A DNA stretch of 64,000 nucleotides from Pseudonocardia sp. CNS-139 (GTDB lineage: Bacteria; Actinomycetota; Actinomycetes; Mycobacteriales; Pseudonocardiaceae), in NCBI GenBank assembly GCA_001942415.1, contig MKJX01000011.1, positions 1 through 64,000 on the forward strand. Direction: 5' to 3'. Both the position numbers and the translations under genes were made by a program. The notes under the pieces were generated by a model, which made no database searches, was not told the origin of the DNA, and saw only the letters and a program-made list of their open reading frames with translations. This document shows positions 1 to 8,844 of the stretch, one piece after another. Positions within the stretch are counted from its first letter, which is position 1. Every line of letters begins with the position of its first letter.

Positions 1-1
1 G

Positions 2-52
2 TTCACGGTCGCCCCCCAGCTCACCGACCAGATCACCGACCGGCGCGCGTAG
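2..52 (+). CDS. 3' end of an unidentified gene (partial)
   Basis: An open frame enters from the left edge and reads FTVAPQLTDQITDRRA before a TAG stop. It is too short to identify. It is followed by 360 bases without a gene, which fits the end of an upstream transcription unit. It could equally be a chance open frame. Confidence 0.3.
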   Translation, partial: FTVAPQLTDQITDRRA

Positions 53-251
53 GTGCGGGAAGCTCCGCCACGTCCTGCGGGCCGGGTGGTACCGGGCCCA
101 CCTGCACACGATCGGCTGTGACGGCCTGACGTGACACGGCTCCGGACGGCATGTCGAGCGCTGTTGGCCGGCAGCTGGTCCGATCGAGCCCGGCCGGCCA
201 GCGGCCGGGAACCCCGCCCGGAGGCCCCGTCGGTGCCTGTCGGGGCTGTGC

Positions 252-280
252 TTGACTTCACAAGTGAGGCTGACTAGCAT
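252..280 (+). promoter_or_regulatory. Sigma70-like promoter of the ferredoxin/P450 operon
   Basis: TTGACT, a 17-base spacer and TAGCAT give a near-consensus vegetative promoter about 135 bases upstream of the ferredoxin start. The regulatory element at 288-307 lies at the expected transcription start, which suits repression. No experimental support. Confidence 0.6.
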
Positions 281-287
281 CCAAAAC

Positions 288-307
288 TGAACACAGAATC
301 GCATGCA
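288..307 (+). promoter_or_regulatory. Operator-like element 1 (P450 operon)
   Basis: TGAACACAGAATCGCATGCA matches the recurrent consensus TGTAGRCARAACTGCAYACA, including the near-invariant C7, G14, A16, Y17, R18 and C19. A second, weaker overlapping match lies at 276-295. It sits just downstream of the -10 box. Confidence 0.55.
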
Positions 308-412
308 GATCGGGCGGTCAGGTCCCGCAGGCTGTGGCTGCGGGGCGAGTGTGGGGCGTCCAGTCGCCGACCGCTGCATCCTGCGGGCCGCACGAGGCGC
401 GAAAGGCTGTCA

Positions 413-610
413 ATGTTCCGAGTGGCCATAGATTCCTCCCGATGTGAGGGTCATGCGAAGTGCGTGATGGACAGCCCCGAGGTGTTCGACTTCGACGACC
501 AGGGGTTCGGAGTGGTGAAGATCGAGGTCGGGGCGGAGGAACATCGCGAATCCGTGCGGCGCGCGGTCGCCGGATGTCCCGAGTTCGCCATCAGCCTCGA
601 GGAACAATGA
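413..610 (+). CDS. Ferredoxin, CxxHxxC type, P450 redox partner
   Basis: A 65-residue ferredoxin that would pass single electrons to the P450 encoded two genes downstream. Cluster ligands are C11, C17 and C55 (followed by Pro). The position that is normally a middle Cys is His14 (CEGHAKC), the pattern of actinobacterial P450-linked ferredoxins holding a [3Fe-4S] or His-ligated [4Fe-4S] cluster. It is first in an operon with SDR, P450 and aldehyde dehydrogenase and lies 40 bases before the SDR. The ATG start gives a normal N-terminus (MFRVAIDSSRC). A ferredoxin reductase gene is not adjacent; one lies far away at 54.3-55.6 kb. Confidence 0.9.
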   Translation: MFRVAIDSSRCEGHAKCVMDSPEVFDFDDQGFGVVKIEVGAEEHRESVRRAVAGCPEFAISLEEQ

Positions 611-649
611 GTTCTGGGCCACGCAAGCGGACGATCAGGAGCGGTGGGA

Positions 650-1474
650 ATGCCTGGACAGCTCGAGAAGAAGGTGGCCTTCATCACGGGAGTCGCGCGC
701 GGACAGGGTCGTTCGCACGCAGTCCGACTCGCCGAGGAGGGTGCGGACATCATCGGTCTGGACATCTGCCGGCAGATCGACACGGTGTTCTACCCGATGC
801 CCGGCCCGGCCGATCTCGACGAGACCAAGCGGCTCGTGGAGAAGGCGGGCGGCCGCATCCACGCCGATATCGCGGATGTCCGGGATCTCGAAGCCGTGCA
901 GGCCGTGTACCGGGCGGGCGTCGCCGAGTTCGGTGATGTCGACATCGCCGTCGCCAATGCCGGGATCATGCCGATCATCGAGCAGGGCGCCGCCCGGCAG
1001 GCATGGCACGACGCGATCGGCACCATGCTGACCGGCGCTTGGCACGTGCTCGAGACCGTGACGCCCCGCTTGGTCGAGCGTGGACAGGGCGGATCGATCG
1101 TCATCACGAGCTCTTCGGCCGGGCTGAGCGGCCTCGGCGTCAATGTGCTTCCGGGTTCCGCGGCCTACAGCGCGGCGAAGCACGGCGTCATCGGACTGAT
1201 GCGCCTCTATGCCTCGCGGCTGGCGCGGCACAACATCCGGGTGAACACGGTCCATCCGACGGGGGTGGACACCCCGATGGCGCACAACGACGAGTTCGAT
1301 CGATTCGCGGTCGCCAACCCGGACGCGGTCAAGGGCTTCTACAACGCGCTTCCGGTCAACTACATCGAGGCCGTCGATATCAGCAATGCGATCGTGTACT
1401 TGGTGTCGGAATCCGGACGGTACGTCACGGGGACCACGCTCACTGTCGACGCCGGATATCTCGTCAGGCCTTGA
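650..1474 (+). CDS. Mycofactocin-coupled-type short-chain dehydrogenase/reductase
   Basis: A 274-residue SDR, probably oxidising an alcohol made by the neighbouring P450. The N-terminal signature VAFITGVARGQGRSHAVRLA followed by GADIIGLDIC is typical of SDRs coupled to the redox cofactor mycofactocin, which hold tightly bound NAD. The Rossmann glycine motif is at residues 13-20, NAG near 103 and the catalytic YxxxK (YSAAK) near 172. The ATG at 650 is chosen because AGGAG lies 8 bases upstream; an in-frame GTG at 644 is too close to it. The mycofactocin link rests on family resemblance; no mft biosynthesis gene is in the window. Confidence 0.85.
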   Translation: MPGQLEKKVAFITGVARGQGRSHAVRLAEEGADIIGLDICRQIDTVFYPMPGPADLDETKRLVEKAGGRIHADIADVRDLEAVQAVYRAGVAEFGDVDIAVANAGIMPIIEQGAARQAWHDAIGTMLTGAWHVLETVTPRLVERGQGGSIVITSSSAGLSGLGVNVLPGSAAYSAAKHGVIGLMRLYASRLARHNIRVNTVHPTGVDTPMAHNDEFDRFAVANPDAVKGFYNALPVNYIEAVDISNAIVYLVSESGRYVTGTTLTVDAGYLVRP

Positions 1475-1503
1475 CGTCCACAAGTCCGCCAGGAGGAAAC
1501 GCT

Positions 1504-2718
1504 ATGGCCGAGGAACTCACCGTCGAGTCCCCCGCCCCAGGCTCGCAGGCCGCGGCATGGGGAGATCTGCAGTACGACCACCGGTCGTCGAAGGTCAAGG
1601 TCGCTCCGTTCGACCTGTGGACGAGCCTGCGGCGCGAGTGCCCGGTGCTGCACAGCGACCGGTACGGCGGATTCTGGTTCGTCGGCCGATACGAGGACGT
1701 CAAGCGCGTCATGACCGAGTACGAGAACTTCTCGGTGACGAATGGGGTCACCCTTCCCCGCGAGCCGATGTTGATGCTGCCGCTCGAGGTCGACCCGCCG
1801 CTGCAGCGGCAGTACCGGGCCGTCCTCAACCCGCACCTCACTCCGTCCGAGGTGCTGAAGTACGAGGACTTCGCCCGTGATCTCGCCCGGACGATGCTGC
1901 CCCGCGAAATCAGGAACGGGCGTATCGATCTCGCGCATTTCGGCGAGACCTTCGCGCACACCGTGACGATGAGGGCCCTGGGTTTCGAGGGTGCTGACCT
2001 CGACAGGCTCGACGTGTGGTGCGGCATCCTCTTCGGGCCGGAACGCGACGGTGACGCGGGCCACCGGGCCGGCGCGGAGTTGATGGAGTTCATCGGCCTC
2101 GCCCTCGACCAGCGGACGGGGCAGGCCGGGCCGGACGATCTGCTGCGCGCCATCGCGAACGGCGAGGTCGACGGGCGCCCGCTCGACCGTGGCGAGCAGC
2201 TGAGTCTCGTCGTCCTGCTCGTGTTCGGTGGCATTCACACCACCGGCGCCGCGCTCACCAGCGCGCTCGTGTGGCTCGCCGACCATCCCGGCGACGCGCG
2301 GAGGCTGCGCGCGCAGCCCGATCTGATGCCGACGGCCGTCGAGGAGTTCGTCCGGTACGCCAGCCCGGTGTCGCACATGCGCCGCACCACGACCCGTGAC
2401 GTCGAGATCGGCGGCTGCCCGATCGGCGAGGGAGAGGCCGTCCAGTTCGGGATCGCGTCGGCCAACCACGACGAGACCGAGTTCGAGGCGCCCGACCAGG
2501 TGATTCTCGACCGACGCCCGAACCGGCACCTGGGCTTCGGCAGCGGCCCCCACCGCTGCGTCGGATCACATCTCGGCAAGCTCGCAGTGCGCGTCGGACT
2601 GCAGGAGTTCCTCGCCGCGGTCAGCAGCTTCGAGATCGAGGACCACGAGTCGATGACCTACTTCTCTTCCGAGGGCCGGGCGATCACACACGCACCCGCC
2701 TTCGTCGTGCTCGCCTGA
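1504..2718 (+). CDS. Cytochrome P450 monooxygenase
   Basis: A 404-residue soluble bacterial P450, intact. The ExxR motif is in VEEFVRYASP (about residue 279) and the heme-ligand loop FGSGPHRCVG places the Cys near residue 352. The oxygen-binding I-helix reads FGGIHTTG (about 241-248): the Thr is kept, but the usual acid before it is His, which is unusual. The ATG at 1504 follows an AGGAGGAAA Shine-Dalgarno. It lies between a mycofactocin-type SDR and an aldehyde dehydrogenase, so a hydroxylation, alcohol to aldehyde, acid sequence is likely. The substrate is unknown. Confidence 0.92.
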   Translation: MAEELTVESPAPGSQAAAWGDLQYDHRSSKVKVAPFDLWTSLRRECPVLHSDRYGGFWFVGRYEDVKRVMTEYENFSVTNGVTLPREPMLMLPLEVDPPLQRQYRAVLNPHLTPSEVLKYEDFARDLARTMLPREIRNGRIDLAHFGETFAHTVTMRALGFEGADLDRLDVWCGILFGPERDGDAGHRAGAELMEFIGLALDQRTGQAGPDDLLRAIANGEVDGRPLDRGEQLSLVVLLVFGGIHTTGAALTSALVWLADHPGDARRLRAQPDLMPTAVEEFVRYASPVSHMRRTTTRDVEIGGCPIGEGEAVQFGIASANHDETEFEAPDQVILDRRPNRHLGFGSGPHRCVGSHLGKLAVRVGLQEFLAAVSSFEIEDHESMTYFSSEGRAITHAPAFVVLA

Positions 2719-2729
2719 AGGGATCCCCG

Positions 2730-4131
2730 GTGTCCTCAACACGGGCTGAATACGCCACCGAGAAGCGGGTTTACCGTACGGTCAATCCGGCGACCGGCGA
2801 GGTCGTTCGCGAGTATCCGCCGCTGGCCGACGACGAGGCCGAGGCGCTGCTCGCTCGCGGGCACGCGGCCTTCCTCCGGTGGCGGGAGGTGGCTCCGGCC
2901 GAGCGGGTTCAGCTGTTCCGCCGTTTCGCCGAGCTGATCGAGCGTGATCAGGACAGGCTGGCCCGCCAGGCGACGCTGGAGATGGGCAAGGCCTTGTCCC
3001 AGTCGGTGGCGGAGGCGGGTGTCGCCGCCCAGATGTTCCGCTACTACGCCGACAACGGTGCCGACCTGCTGAAGGACGAGCTCGTCGACGTCCAGGGCCT
3101 GCGAAGGACGATCGTGCGGCGGGAGCGATCGGGGTGGTGCTGGGAATCGAGCCGTGGAACGGGCCGCTGTACCAGGCGATGCGGGCGACCGCGCCGAACC
3201 TCATGCTCGGCAACACGGTGTTGCTGAAGCCGGCCGAGCAGTGCCCCGGCACGACGTTGCTGCTCGACGAGCTGTTCGCCGAGGCGGGATTCCCGGCCGA
3301 CGTCTACCAGACCGCGTTGGTGTCCGTTGACCAGGTCTCCGCGTACGTGGCCGACCCGCGCGTCCGCGCGATCACCTTCACCGGTTCCGACCGGACGGGA
3401 GCGATCATCGGCGCGCAGGCCGGTGCTCACGTGAAGCCGGTTGTGCTCGAGCTCGGCGGTTCGGACGCGTTCATCGTCCTCGACTCGGCCGACGTCTCCA
3501 AGGCCGCCGCGGTGGCCGCCGCGTGCCGGATCTTCATGGGCGGTCAGGTGTGTGTGTCGCCGAAGCGGGTCATCGTGACCGACGCTGTCGCCGACGCGTT
3601 CATCGATCAGTTCGCGGCGGCGTTCGGCAACCAGAAGATCGGTGACCCCTTCGACCCGGAGACGACGTGGGTCCGCTGGCCAGCATCGGTGCTGCGGACC
3701 GGATCCAGGAGCAGCTGCAGGACGCCGTCGACAAGGGGGCGACGGTCATCGTGCCCGGCGGGCGCATGCCCGGCCCGGGTGCGTTCTTCGCGCCCGCGGC
3801 GATCACGGATCTCACCCCGGAGATGCGCGTGTACTCGGAGGAGGTGTTCGGGCCGGTCGCGATGATCTACCGGGTCCCGGATGCCGACGCCGCCGTCGAG
3901 CTTGCCAACAGCTCGAAGTACGGGCTCGGCGGAACGGTGTTCGGGGAGGATCTCGACGAAGCCCGCCGGGTCGCAGGCCGGCTCGACACCGGCGGGGTCG
4001 GGATCAATTCCTACCTCGGTGCGCCGGTCGAGATCCCGTTCGGCGGGACGAAGGGCTCCGGCACCGGCCGCGAGCTGGGCCGGTCCGGAATGGACCAGTT
4101 CGCGAACATCAAGACCTACGGCTTCGGCTGA
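2730..4131 (+). CDS. Aldehyde dehydrogenase (two frame breaks)
   Basis: NAD(P)-dependent aldehyde dehydrogenase of about 467 residues, nearest in style to succinate-semialdehyde dehydrogenases. The GTG start lies 11 bases after the P450 stop. The N-terminal third (NPATGEVV) is in one frame, the cofactor domain (IEPWNGPLYQ; general-base Glu in LELGG; nucleophile Cys in GGQVCVSPKR) in a second, and the C-terminus (EEVFGPVA; IPFGGTKGSGTGRELG) in a third. Breaks near 3115 and 3665 each fit one lost base. All catalytic residues remain, so sequencing error is more likely than decay. It probably oxidises the aldehyde from the P450/SDR steps. Confidence 0.85.
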
Positions 4132-4666
4132 CCGGCGCGCGCAGCCGTTGTCGGCTCGCACCCGGGGAGCGTGCTTCGGCACCGCACGACTCGCTGGGAA
4201 CAAGGCTGCCTCGTGACGTCTGCCCGGTCGACTTCCACGGCCGGGCAGACCACGTGCAGAGGCGGAGGAGTTCCGCACGATCGGCGCCGGCTCCAGGGGA
4301 AACGGTGCCGGTCGGCATTTCATGCCACTTCAACGGGCTGAGTCCGGTGCGTCGGATACGGTGAATTCCGCGCACCCGGCCCGGTGACAGCCGATCCGGC
4401 AACGTGCGCCACTTTCGGTGGTGACTCCCCTGCGGTGACCGGGCGTCTCCTCCAGGGGACGGCCCGCCGGCCCACAGCGCCGGCCGCCTGCCCGTCGCGG
4501 ATCGGCGCAGGTCCGGGCTCGCACACCGCGGTGCCGCCCGTTCGGACGTGCTCCGGACCGTGAGCGTCGGGTCCGTCGTGTTCCGTCAGGTCGGGTAGCC
4601 TGGGCGTACGGTCTTCTGCCGGTTTGCGAGCAGGAACGGACCGACCGCGACAGGATCGAGGGGCAG
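4132..4666. other. Intergenic region, 535 bases
   Basis: No convincing gene. A hairpin at 4218-4250 could end the P450 operon. No copy of the 20-bp operator element and no clear promoter was found before the GntR gene. Confidence 0.5.
4218..4250 (+). terminator. Hairpin, probable terminator of the P450 operon
   Basis: GTCTGCCCGG and CCGGGCAGAC form a perfect 10-bp stem around a 13-base loop, 87 bases after the aldehyde dehydrogenase stop. There is no T-tract, as is common in actinobacteria. Confidence 0.45.
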
Positions 4667-5341
4667 TTGGCATCGAGGGAAGGGCTGGTTGAGCCGGCCG
4701 CCGAGCCAATTCAGCTCGCGGGCGAAGCGGCTGACAAGCTGCGGGAGCTCATCGAGGCCCGACGTCTGCTGCCCGGGGAGAAGATCCGCCAGGTCGAGAT
4801 CGCACAGCGACTCGGAGTATCCCGGAGTCCGCTGCGCGAAGCGCTTCGGACTCTGGAGTCCGAAGGCGTTGTCTCGTACGAGGCGAATCGTGGCTATGTG
4901 GTCACGAAGCTCGAGATGATCGACCTTGCGCAAATCTATCGGCTGCGCGCTCTCATCGAGGACGAGCTGCTCCGCAGTATCGGCCCGCCCACGCCTGAAG
5001 TGGTCTCCCAGGTCGAGCACTGGGTCGAGGAGTTCGCCACGGGCGTGGCGGAGAACGACAGCACGCGGATGATCCGGGCGCATCGCGAGTTCCAGTTCGC
5101 GATCTTCCAACTCTCCGACCGTGCGGTTTTCCGCCGGGAGCTGGATCGGCTCTGGAACCAGTCGATAGCCTATCGTGCCGCGTATCGATGGCAGCCGGCG
5201 ACGATGGCTCGTCTGGTCAAGGGCCATCGACAGGCGATAGACGCACTCCGCGGCTACGATCGGAAGCGGCTGCTGTCGATCTTCGCCCGCCTGCGTTCGT
5301 ACAATGTCGAGACCGTGGTCGGGCTGCCGACCCTCGACTGA
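4667..5341 (+). CDS. GntR-family regulator, FCD type (paralogue 1)
   Basis: A 224-residue ligand-sensing repressor or activator. The winged helix (about 15-85) contains LPGEKIRQVEIAQRLGVSRS and PLREALRTLESEGVVSYE; the helical FCD effector domain follows. The start is TTG at 4667 after GAGGGG; no better start is visible. It closely resembles two other regulators at 6846 and 38802, especially in the DNA-binding domain, but its C-terminus diverges. It converges on the aldolase gene at 5397. It is a candidate for binding the recurrent 20-bp element, but none is found in front of it. Confidence 0.85.
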   Translation: MASREGLVEPAAEPIQLAGEAADKLRELIEARRLLPGEKIRQVEIAQRLGVSRSPLREALRTLESEGVVSYEANRGYVVTKLEMIDLAQIYRLRALIEDELLRSIGPPTPEVVSQVEHWVEEFATGVAENDSTRMIRAHREFQFAIFQLSDRAVFRRELDRLWNQSIAYRAAYRWQPATMARLVKGHRQAIDALRGYDRKRLLSIFARLRSYNVETVVGLPTLD

Positions 5342-5396
5342 CCGGGCGTCTCGCCACCGCGGACGGCTCTCCGAGTTCGGGCCGGCGTTCCCGGGT

Positions 5397-6191
5397 TCAT
5401 GCGCGGCTGCCGCCGAGCTCGGAGGCCAGTGCTCGCGTCCGCGCGATCCCTGCGTCCACGAACTGCATGTCGGACGCGATCGCCAGCACTCGCGCTCCGC
5501 GTCCGGACCACTTGCGTGCCGATGGCTCGGTGCCCGCGAAAATCCCGAACGGGAACGCGTGCCGCTGACATGTCGCGAAGATCTGCTCGATCGCCTCCTC
5601 GGTTTCCGCGTTGTCCTGGTCGCGCAGGTGCCCCAAGGAGACGGCGAGATCCGCGGGGCCGACCAGAATGCCGTCCAGGCCCTCGGTGGCGAGGATGTCG
5701 TCCAGGGCCGTGACCGCATCACGGCTTTCGATCATCGCGAGCACCGCGATCTCGTCATCGGCCCGATCGATGTACGCCGCGCGACCTCCGTCGAGCCGGG
5801 CGGCCCGGCGGGGGCCGAACCCCCGCATCCCTTCCGGAGGGTACTTCGCGGCGGCGACCGCGGCGGCCGCCTCGGCAGGGCTCGCGATCCCCGGGACGAC
5901 GATTCCCTCCGCCCCGAGGTCCAGGATCTGTTTGATCAGGGTCGGATCGTTGGCCGCGGACCTGACGATCACGGTGGAGCCACCGCTGCGCAGCGCGATC
6001 AGCATGGTCTGGAGTTGGTTGACCGTGATGGGGGAGTGCTCGGTGTCGATGAGCACGAAGTCGAAGTCCGCGGCGCCGACCACTTCGGCGACGAAGGGGT
6101 CGGTGATCGTCAGCGATACGCCGAAGAGGGGCGGGCCACCGCCGGTCAGGCTCCGTTTGATCTTGTTGTCTCGCACGCCTCGAACTCTCAT
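5397..6191 (-). CDS. HpcH/HpaI-family aldolase
   Basis: Class II, metal-dependent pyruvate-type aldolase of 264 residues, intact. It would cleave a 4-hydroxy-2-oxo acid to pyruvate plus an aldehyde. Family features are DFVLIDTEHSP near residue 45, VRSAANDP, VVPGIASPAEA, a metal-ligand Glu in AMIESRDAV and GLDGILVGPADLAVSLG near 190. It is second in an operon behind the CMD-like gene, 70 bases apart. A second, frame-broken member of the family lies at 21941-22699. The real substrate is not evident. Confidence 0.88.
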   Translation of the reverse strand: MRVRGVRDNKIKRSLTGGGPPLFGVSLTITDPFVAEVVGAADFDFVLIDTEHSPITVNQLQTMLIALRSGGSTVIVRSAANDPTLIKQILDLGAEGIVVPGIASPAEAAAAVAAAKYPPEGMRGFGPRRAARLDGGRAAYIDRADDEIAVLAMIESRDAVTALDDILATEGLDGILVGPADLAVSLGHLRDQDNAETEEAIEQIFATCQRHAFPFGIFAGTEPSARKWSGRGARVLAIASDMQFVDAGIARTRALASELGGSRA

Positions 6192-6261
6192 GAGAGGTCA
6201 CGGACAGCGGTGATCGGGTTCGCATGCCTCGCTCTCGTCCCCGAGCCCGCATCGGGCAGGT

Positions 6262-6633
6262 TCAGCTCGCCAGCCGCTGTCGCGCAGGGAACCGCCGGAC
6301 GGGCTGGCTGAGTGCGGCGCGAGCGACCCGGAACGACTGGTGGACGACGTCCCGGCTGCTGTGCGTCCCCGCCTGGAGGAGCGTCTCCTGGATCTCCTCG
6401 ACGGTGCACCCGCTGGTGACGGCGCCACGCACGTGGGTGCGCAGCTCGTCGAACCGGGCCTGGGCGGCGAGGACGGCGATGCTCACGAGGCTCCGATCCC
6501 GAGCACCGAGCCCGGGACGGGCCCACAGTTCGCCCCAGCACCTCATCCCCTCGAAGTCGTCGAGCGGTCGCATGAAGTCATCGCCGTCGTCGGCGGACTT
6601 GCCGGTTCCCGACGAGTGCCAGTCCTCGTGCAT
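6262..6633 (-). CDS. Carboxymuconolactone decarboxylase-like (AhpD fold) protein
   Basis: A 123-residue all-helical protein of the CMD family: a core GARDRSLVSIAVLAAQARFDE followed by LRTHVRGAVTSGCTVEEIQETLLQ. Members are decarboxylases or peroxidase-like proteins; the C-terminal Cys usual in some subgroups is absent (AGTHSSRD). The ATG at 6633 follows GGAG at 5 bases and is preferred to an upstream frame extension. It is the first gene of an operon with the aldolase, transcribed from a region holding operator-like element 2 and divergent from a GntR gene. Confidence 0.75.
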   Translation of the reverse strand: MHEDWHSSGTGKSADDGDDFMRPLDDFEGMRCWGELWARPGLGARDRSLVSIAVLAAQARFDELRTHVRGAVTSGCTVEEIQETLLQAGTHSSRDVVHQSFRVARAALSQPVRRFPARQRLAS

Positions 6634-6676
6634 GTCTGCTCCACGGTGAGGTCGGTACACGCTGCGAAGGCAATTA

Positions 6677-6696
6677 TGTGTGCACTTTTGCCGCCA
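6677..6696 (-). promoter_or_regulatory. Operator-like element 2 (CMD-aldolase / GntR divergent promoter)
   Basis: On the minus strand TGGCGGCAAAAGTGCACACA matches the consensus TGTAGRCARAACTGCAYACA. It sits 44 bases upstream of the CMD gene and about 150 bases before the divergent GntR gene, in a low-GC patch that also holds TAATCT-type -10 candidates. Confidence 0.55.
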
Positions 6697-6845
6697 GTAA
6701 TGGTAATCTAGCTCACAGTGCGTCGCTCGGTCAAGCGGACCGACGGCCAGCGCCGGCGGCAGAAGGACCGTCGCGGGACGGCCGGCTCGGCGTGGGCCGG
6801 GTGATCGCCGGTCCCCTGCGCCGGGCGAGCAGGAAGGGGGATGCG

Positions 6846-7536
6846 ATGAGTACTGAGATGCGTAGCGGTGGGTCGGCGAAGCCTCTGAACGACGGCGAGC
6901 CCGCCCAACTCACGCGCAGGCGGCGGACCACATACGAGACCTGATCGTGCGTCGCGAGTTGCTGCCCGGCGAGAAGATCGGGCAGGTCGACCTGGCGAGA
7001 AGAGTCGGGGTTTCGCGGAGCCCGTTGCGCGAGGCCCTTCGCACGCTCGAGTCCGAGGGAATCGTCACGTACGAGAACAACCGGGGCTACGTCGTGGCCC
7101 GGCTCGATGCGGACGACTTGGCACAGGTGTACCGCCTGCGGGAGATCATCGAGGCCGAGTTGCTCCGCAGCATCCAGCGGCCGACCGCCGGGCAACTGGC
7201 CGAGTTGGACGCGCTCAACGCCGAGATGGTGGCTGCCATGGCGCCGGCGACGTCACGAAGCTGCTCAGGAGCAACCGGGGGTTCCACTTCGCGATCTTCG
7301 ATCTCTCCCCGCTGAGTCTCTTCCGGCGTGAGGTGCAGCGCCTCTGGCATCTCTCCGAGGGCTACCGGGCGACCTATCTGTGGTTGCCCGAGACGCGGCG
7401 ACGGATCGTCGACGAGCACGCCGCGATCATCGCGGCACTGCGCGTCTTCGATCTGGACGCGGTGGTCCGGCTCTGCGCCGAGCACCGTTCCGCGAGCGAG
7501 GAGGTGGTGATCGGACTGCTTGCCGCGCCGCACTGA
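6846..7536 (+). CDS. GntR-family regulator, FCD type (paralogue 2, two frame breaks)
   Basis: About 230 residues after repair. The first 25 residues read from ATG 6846 behind GGAAGGGGG. The frame then shifts near 6925 into AADHIRDLIVRRELLPGEK, the winged helix and the first FCD helices, and again near 7250 into FHFAIFDLSPL and WHLSEGYRATYLWLPETRRR. Both breaks fit a lost base. By eye it matches paralogue 3 (38802) at most positions. It is divergent from the CMD-aldolase operon with an operator-like element between, so control of that operon and of itself is likely. Confidence 0.82.
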
Positions 7537-7565
7537 CCACCTCGCCGTCCGTCGTACGGGTCCGG

Positions 7566-8765
7566 CTACAGGTAGGCGGCGCCGTCGGCCGTGCGCCGCG
7601 GCGCCGGCGGGGAGGCGAGCCACCGCCGGATGTCGTCTCCCATCTCGTCGAGCTCGGGCGGCCGGCCGGTTGGCCGCGGTGGCGTCAAGCTCATCGACAT
7701 CGGAGCGCGCACGTGGTCGACGTCGCTGATCGTCCAGGTCGGCGCGAGTCCCAGGGCGTGCGCCAGCTCCAACGCCCCGGCCATGTCGTTGACCGGCCCG
7801 GCCGGCACGCCCGCCTCCCTGAGCAGGGCGACGGCGTGCTTCGACGTGATGCGGGACAGCGCGGCCAGGAGGATCTGGCGCATCTCTTCGCGATGGGCGA
7901 TGCGCTGGGAGTTCGTCGCGAACCGCGGGTCCGTGGCGACTTCGTCGATGCCCAGACACCGACACAACCGAGCGAACTGCGGCTCGGTGCCGGCGGCGAC
8001 GACGATGCTGCCGTCGGCGGTCTCGAACGTCTCGTACGGAGCCACGCTGGGATGGGCGTTCCCCGTGCGGCCCGGCACCACCCCGCCCATGAGGTACGCG
8101 GCCGACTGGTTCGTCAGCGCGGACAGTGCGCTGGTCAGCAGGTTCACCTCGACGAGTTGGCCCCGGCCGAGCCGCTCGCGCGCGGTGAGCGCCGCGAGGA
8201 TGCCGAGCCCTGCGTGCAGGCCGCAGAGCACGTCGACCAGTGCCACGCCGACCTTCGTCGGCGGGCCGTCGCTCTGTCCGGTCACCGACATGAGGCCACC
8301 GACCGCCTGCGCGACCAGGTCGAAGCCCGGCAGGTCGGCGGCGCCGGGCTGCGAGCCGAACCCCGTCAGCGAGCAGTAGACGATCCCCGGGTTCGTGGCG
8401 GAGACCGTCTGGTAGCTCAGGCCGAACGCTTCCATCCGCCCGGGCAGGAAGTTCTCGATGAGGATGTCGGCCCGTCTCGCGAGCTCGGCCGCGAGAGCGC
8501 GGTCCCCGGCGTCGCGCAGATCCAGGACCACGGATCGCTTGTTGCGGTTGACCGCCTGGAAGTAGGTGCTGCGCCCGTCGCGCCACGGCGGCCCCCAGTG
8601 CCGGGTCTGGTCACCCTCGGCGCTCTCGACCTTGATCACGGTGGCGCCGAGGTCGCCGAGCAGCATCGTGAGATACGGCCCGGCGAGCACCCGGGAGAAG
8701 TCGGCTATCAGCAGTCCGTCGAGGGCCCGGGCGGGTGGTGTGGACGACGCGGATGGCTGGAGCAT
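7566..8765 (-). CDS. CaiB/BaiF family III CoA-transferase
   Basis: Moves CoA between carboxylic acids. It is 399 residues, the normal length, and intact. It opens with GLLIADFSRVLAGPYLTMLL (family signature), has RNKRSVVLDLRD near 80 and the catalytic Asp in LPGFDLVAQA near 150. The C-terminal dimer region contains REAGVPAGPVND. It is downstream of a dienelactone hydrolase on the same strand and convergent with the GntR gene at 6846. It probably activates an acid intermediate of the local pathway; formyl-, succinyl- or acetyl-CoA as donor cannot be told apart. Confidence 0.88.
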   Translation of the reverse strand: MLQPSASSTPPARALDGLLIADFSRVLAGPYLTMLLGDLGATVIKVESAEGDQTRHWGPPWRDGRSTYFQAVNRNKRSVVLDLRDAGDRALAAELARRADILIENFLPGRMEAFGLSYQTVSATNPGIVYCSLTGFGSQPGAADLPGFDLVAQAVGGLMSVTGQSDGPPTKVGVALVDVLCGLHAGLGILAALTARERLGRGQLVEVNLLTSALSALTNQSAAYLMGGVVPGRTGNAHPSVAPYETFETADGSIVVAAGTEPQFARLCRCLGIDEVATDPRFATNSQRIAHREEMRQILLAALSRITSKHAVALLREAGVPAGPVNDMAGALELAHALGLAPTWTISDVDHVRAPMSMSLTPPRPTGRPPELDEMGDDIRRWLASPPAPRRTADGAAYL

Positions 8766-8844
8766 CAGCCGCTTACCTCCAAGTCACGAGCGCAGGACGA
8801 CGTCCGAACCAGGACTGCGCGACTGCGGCGGATCGAGGGCGCAC

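Larger units (their letters stand above)
53..412. other. Intergenic region with promoter for the P450 operon
   Basis: No gene is seen. The right half is less GC-rich than its surroundings and holds a good promoter (252-280) and a 20-bp repeat element (288-307), listed separately. The remainder shows nothing recognisable. Confidence 0.6.

Noticed and set aside
3607-4323. Long open frames antisense to the aldehyde dehydrogenase and into the following intergenic region
   Set aside because: High GC content leaves long open antisense frames everywhere here; the translations are Arg/Ala/Pro-rich with no recognisable domain.
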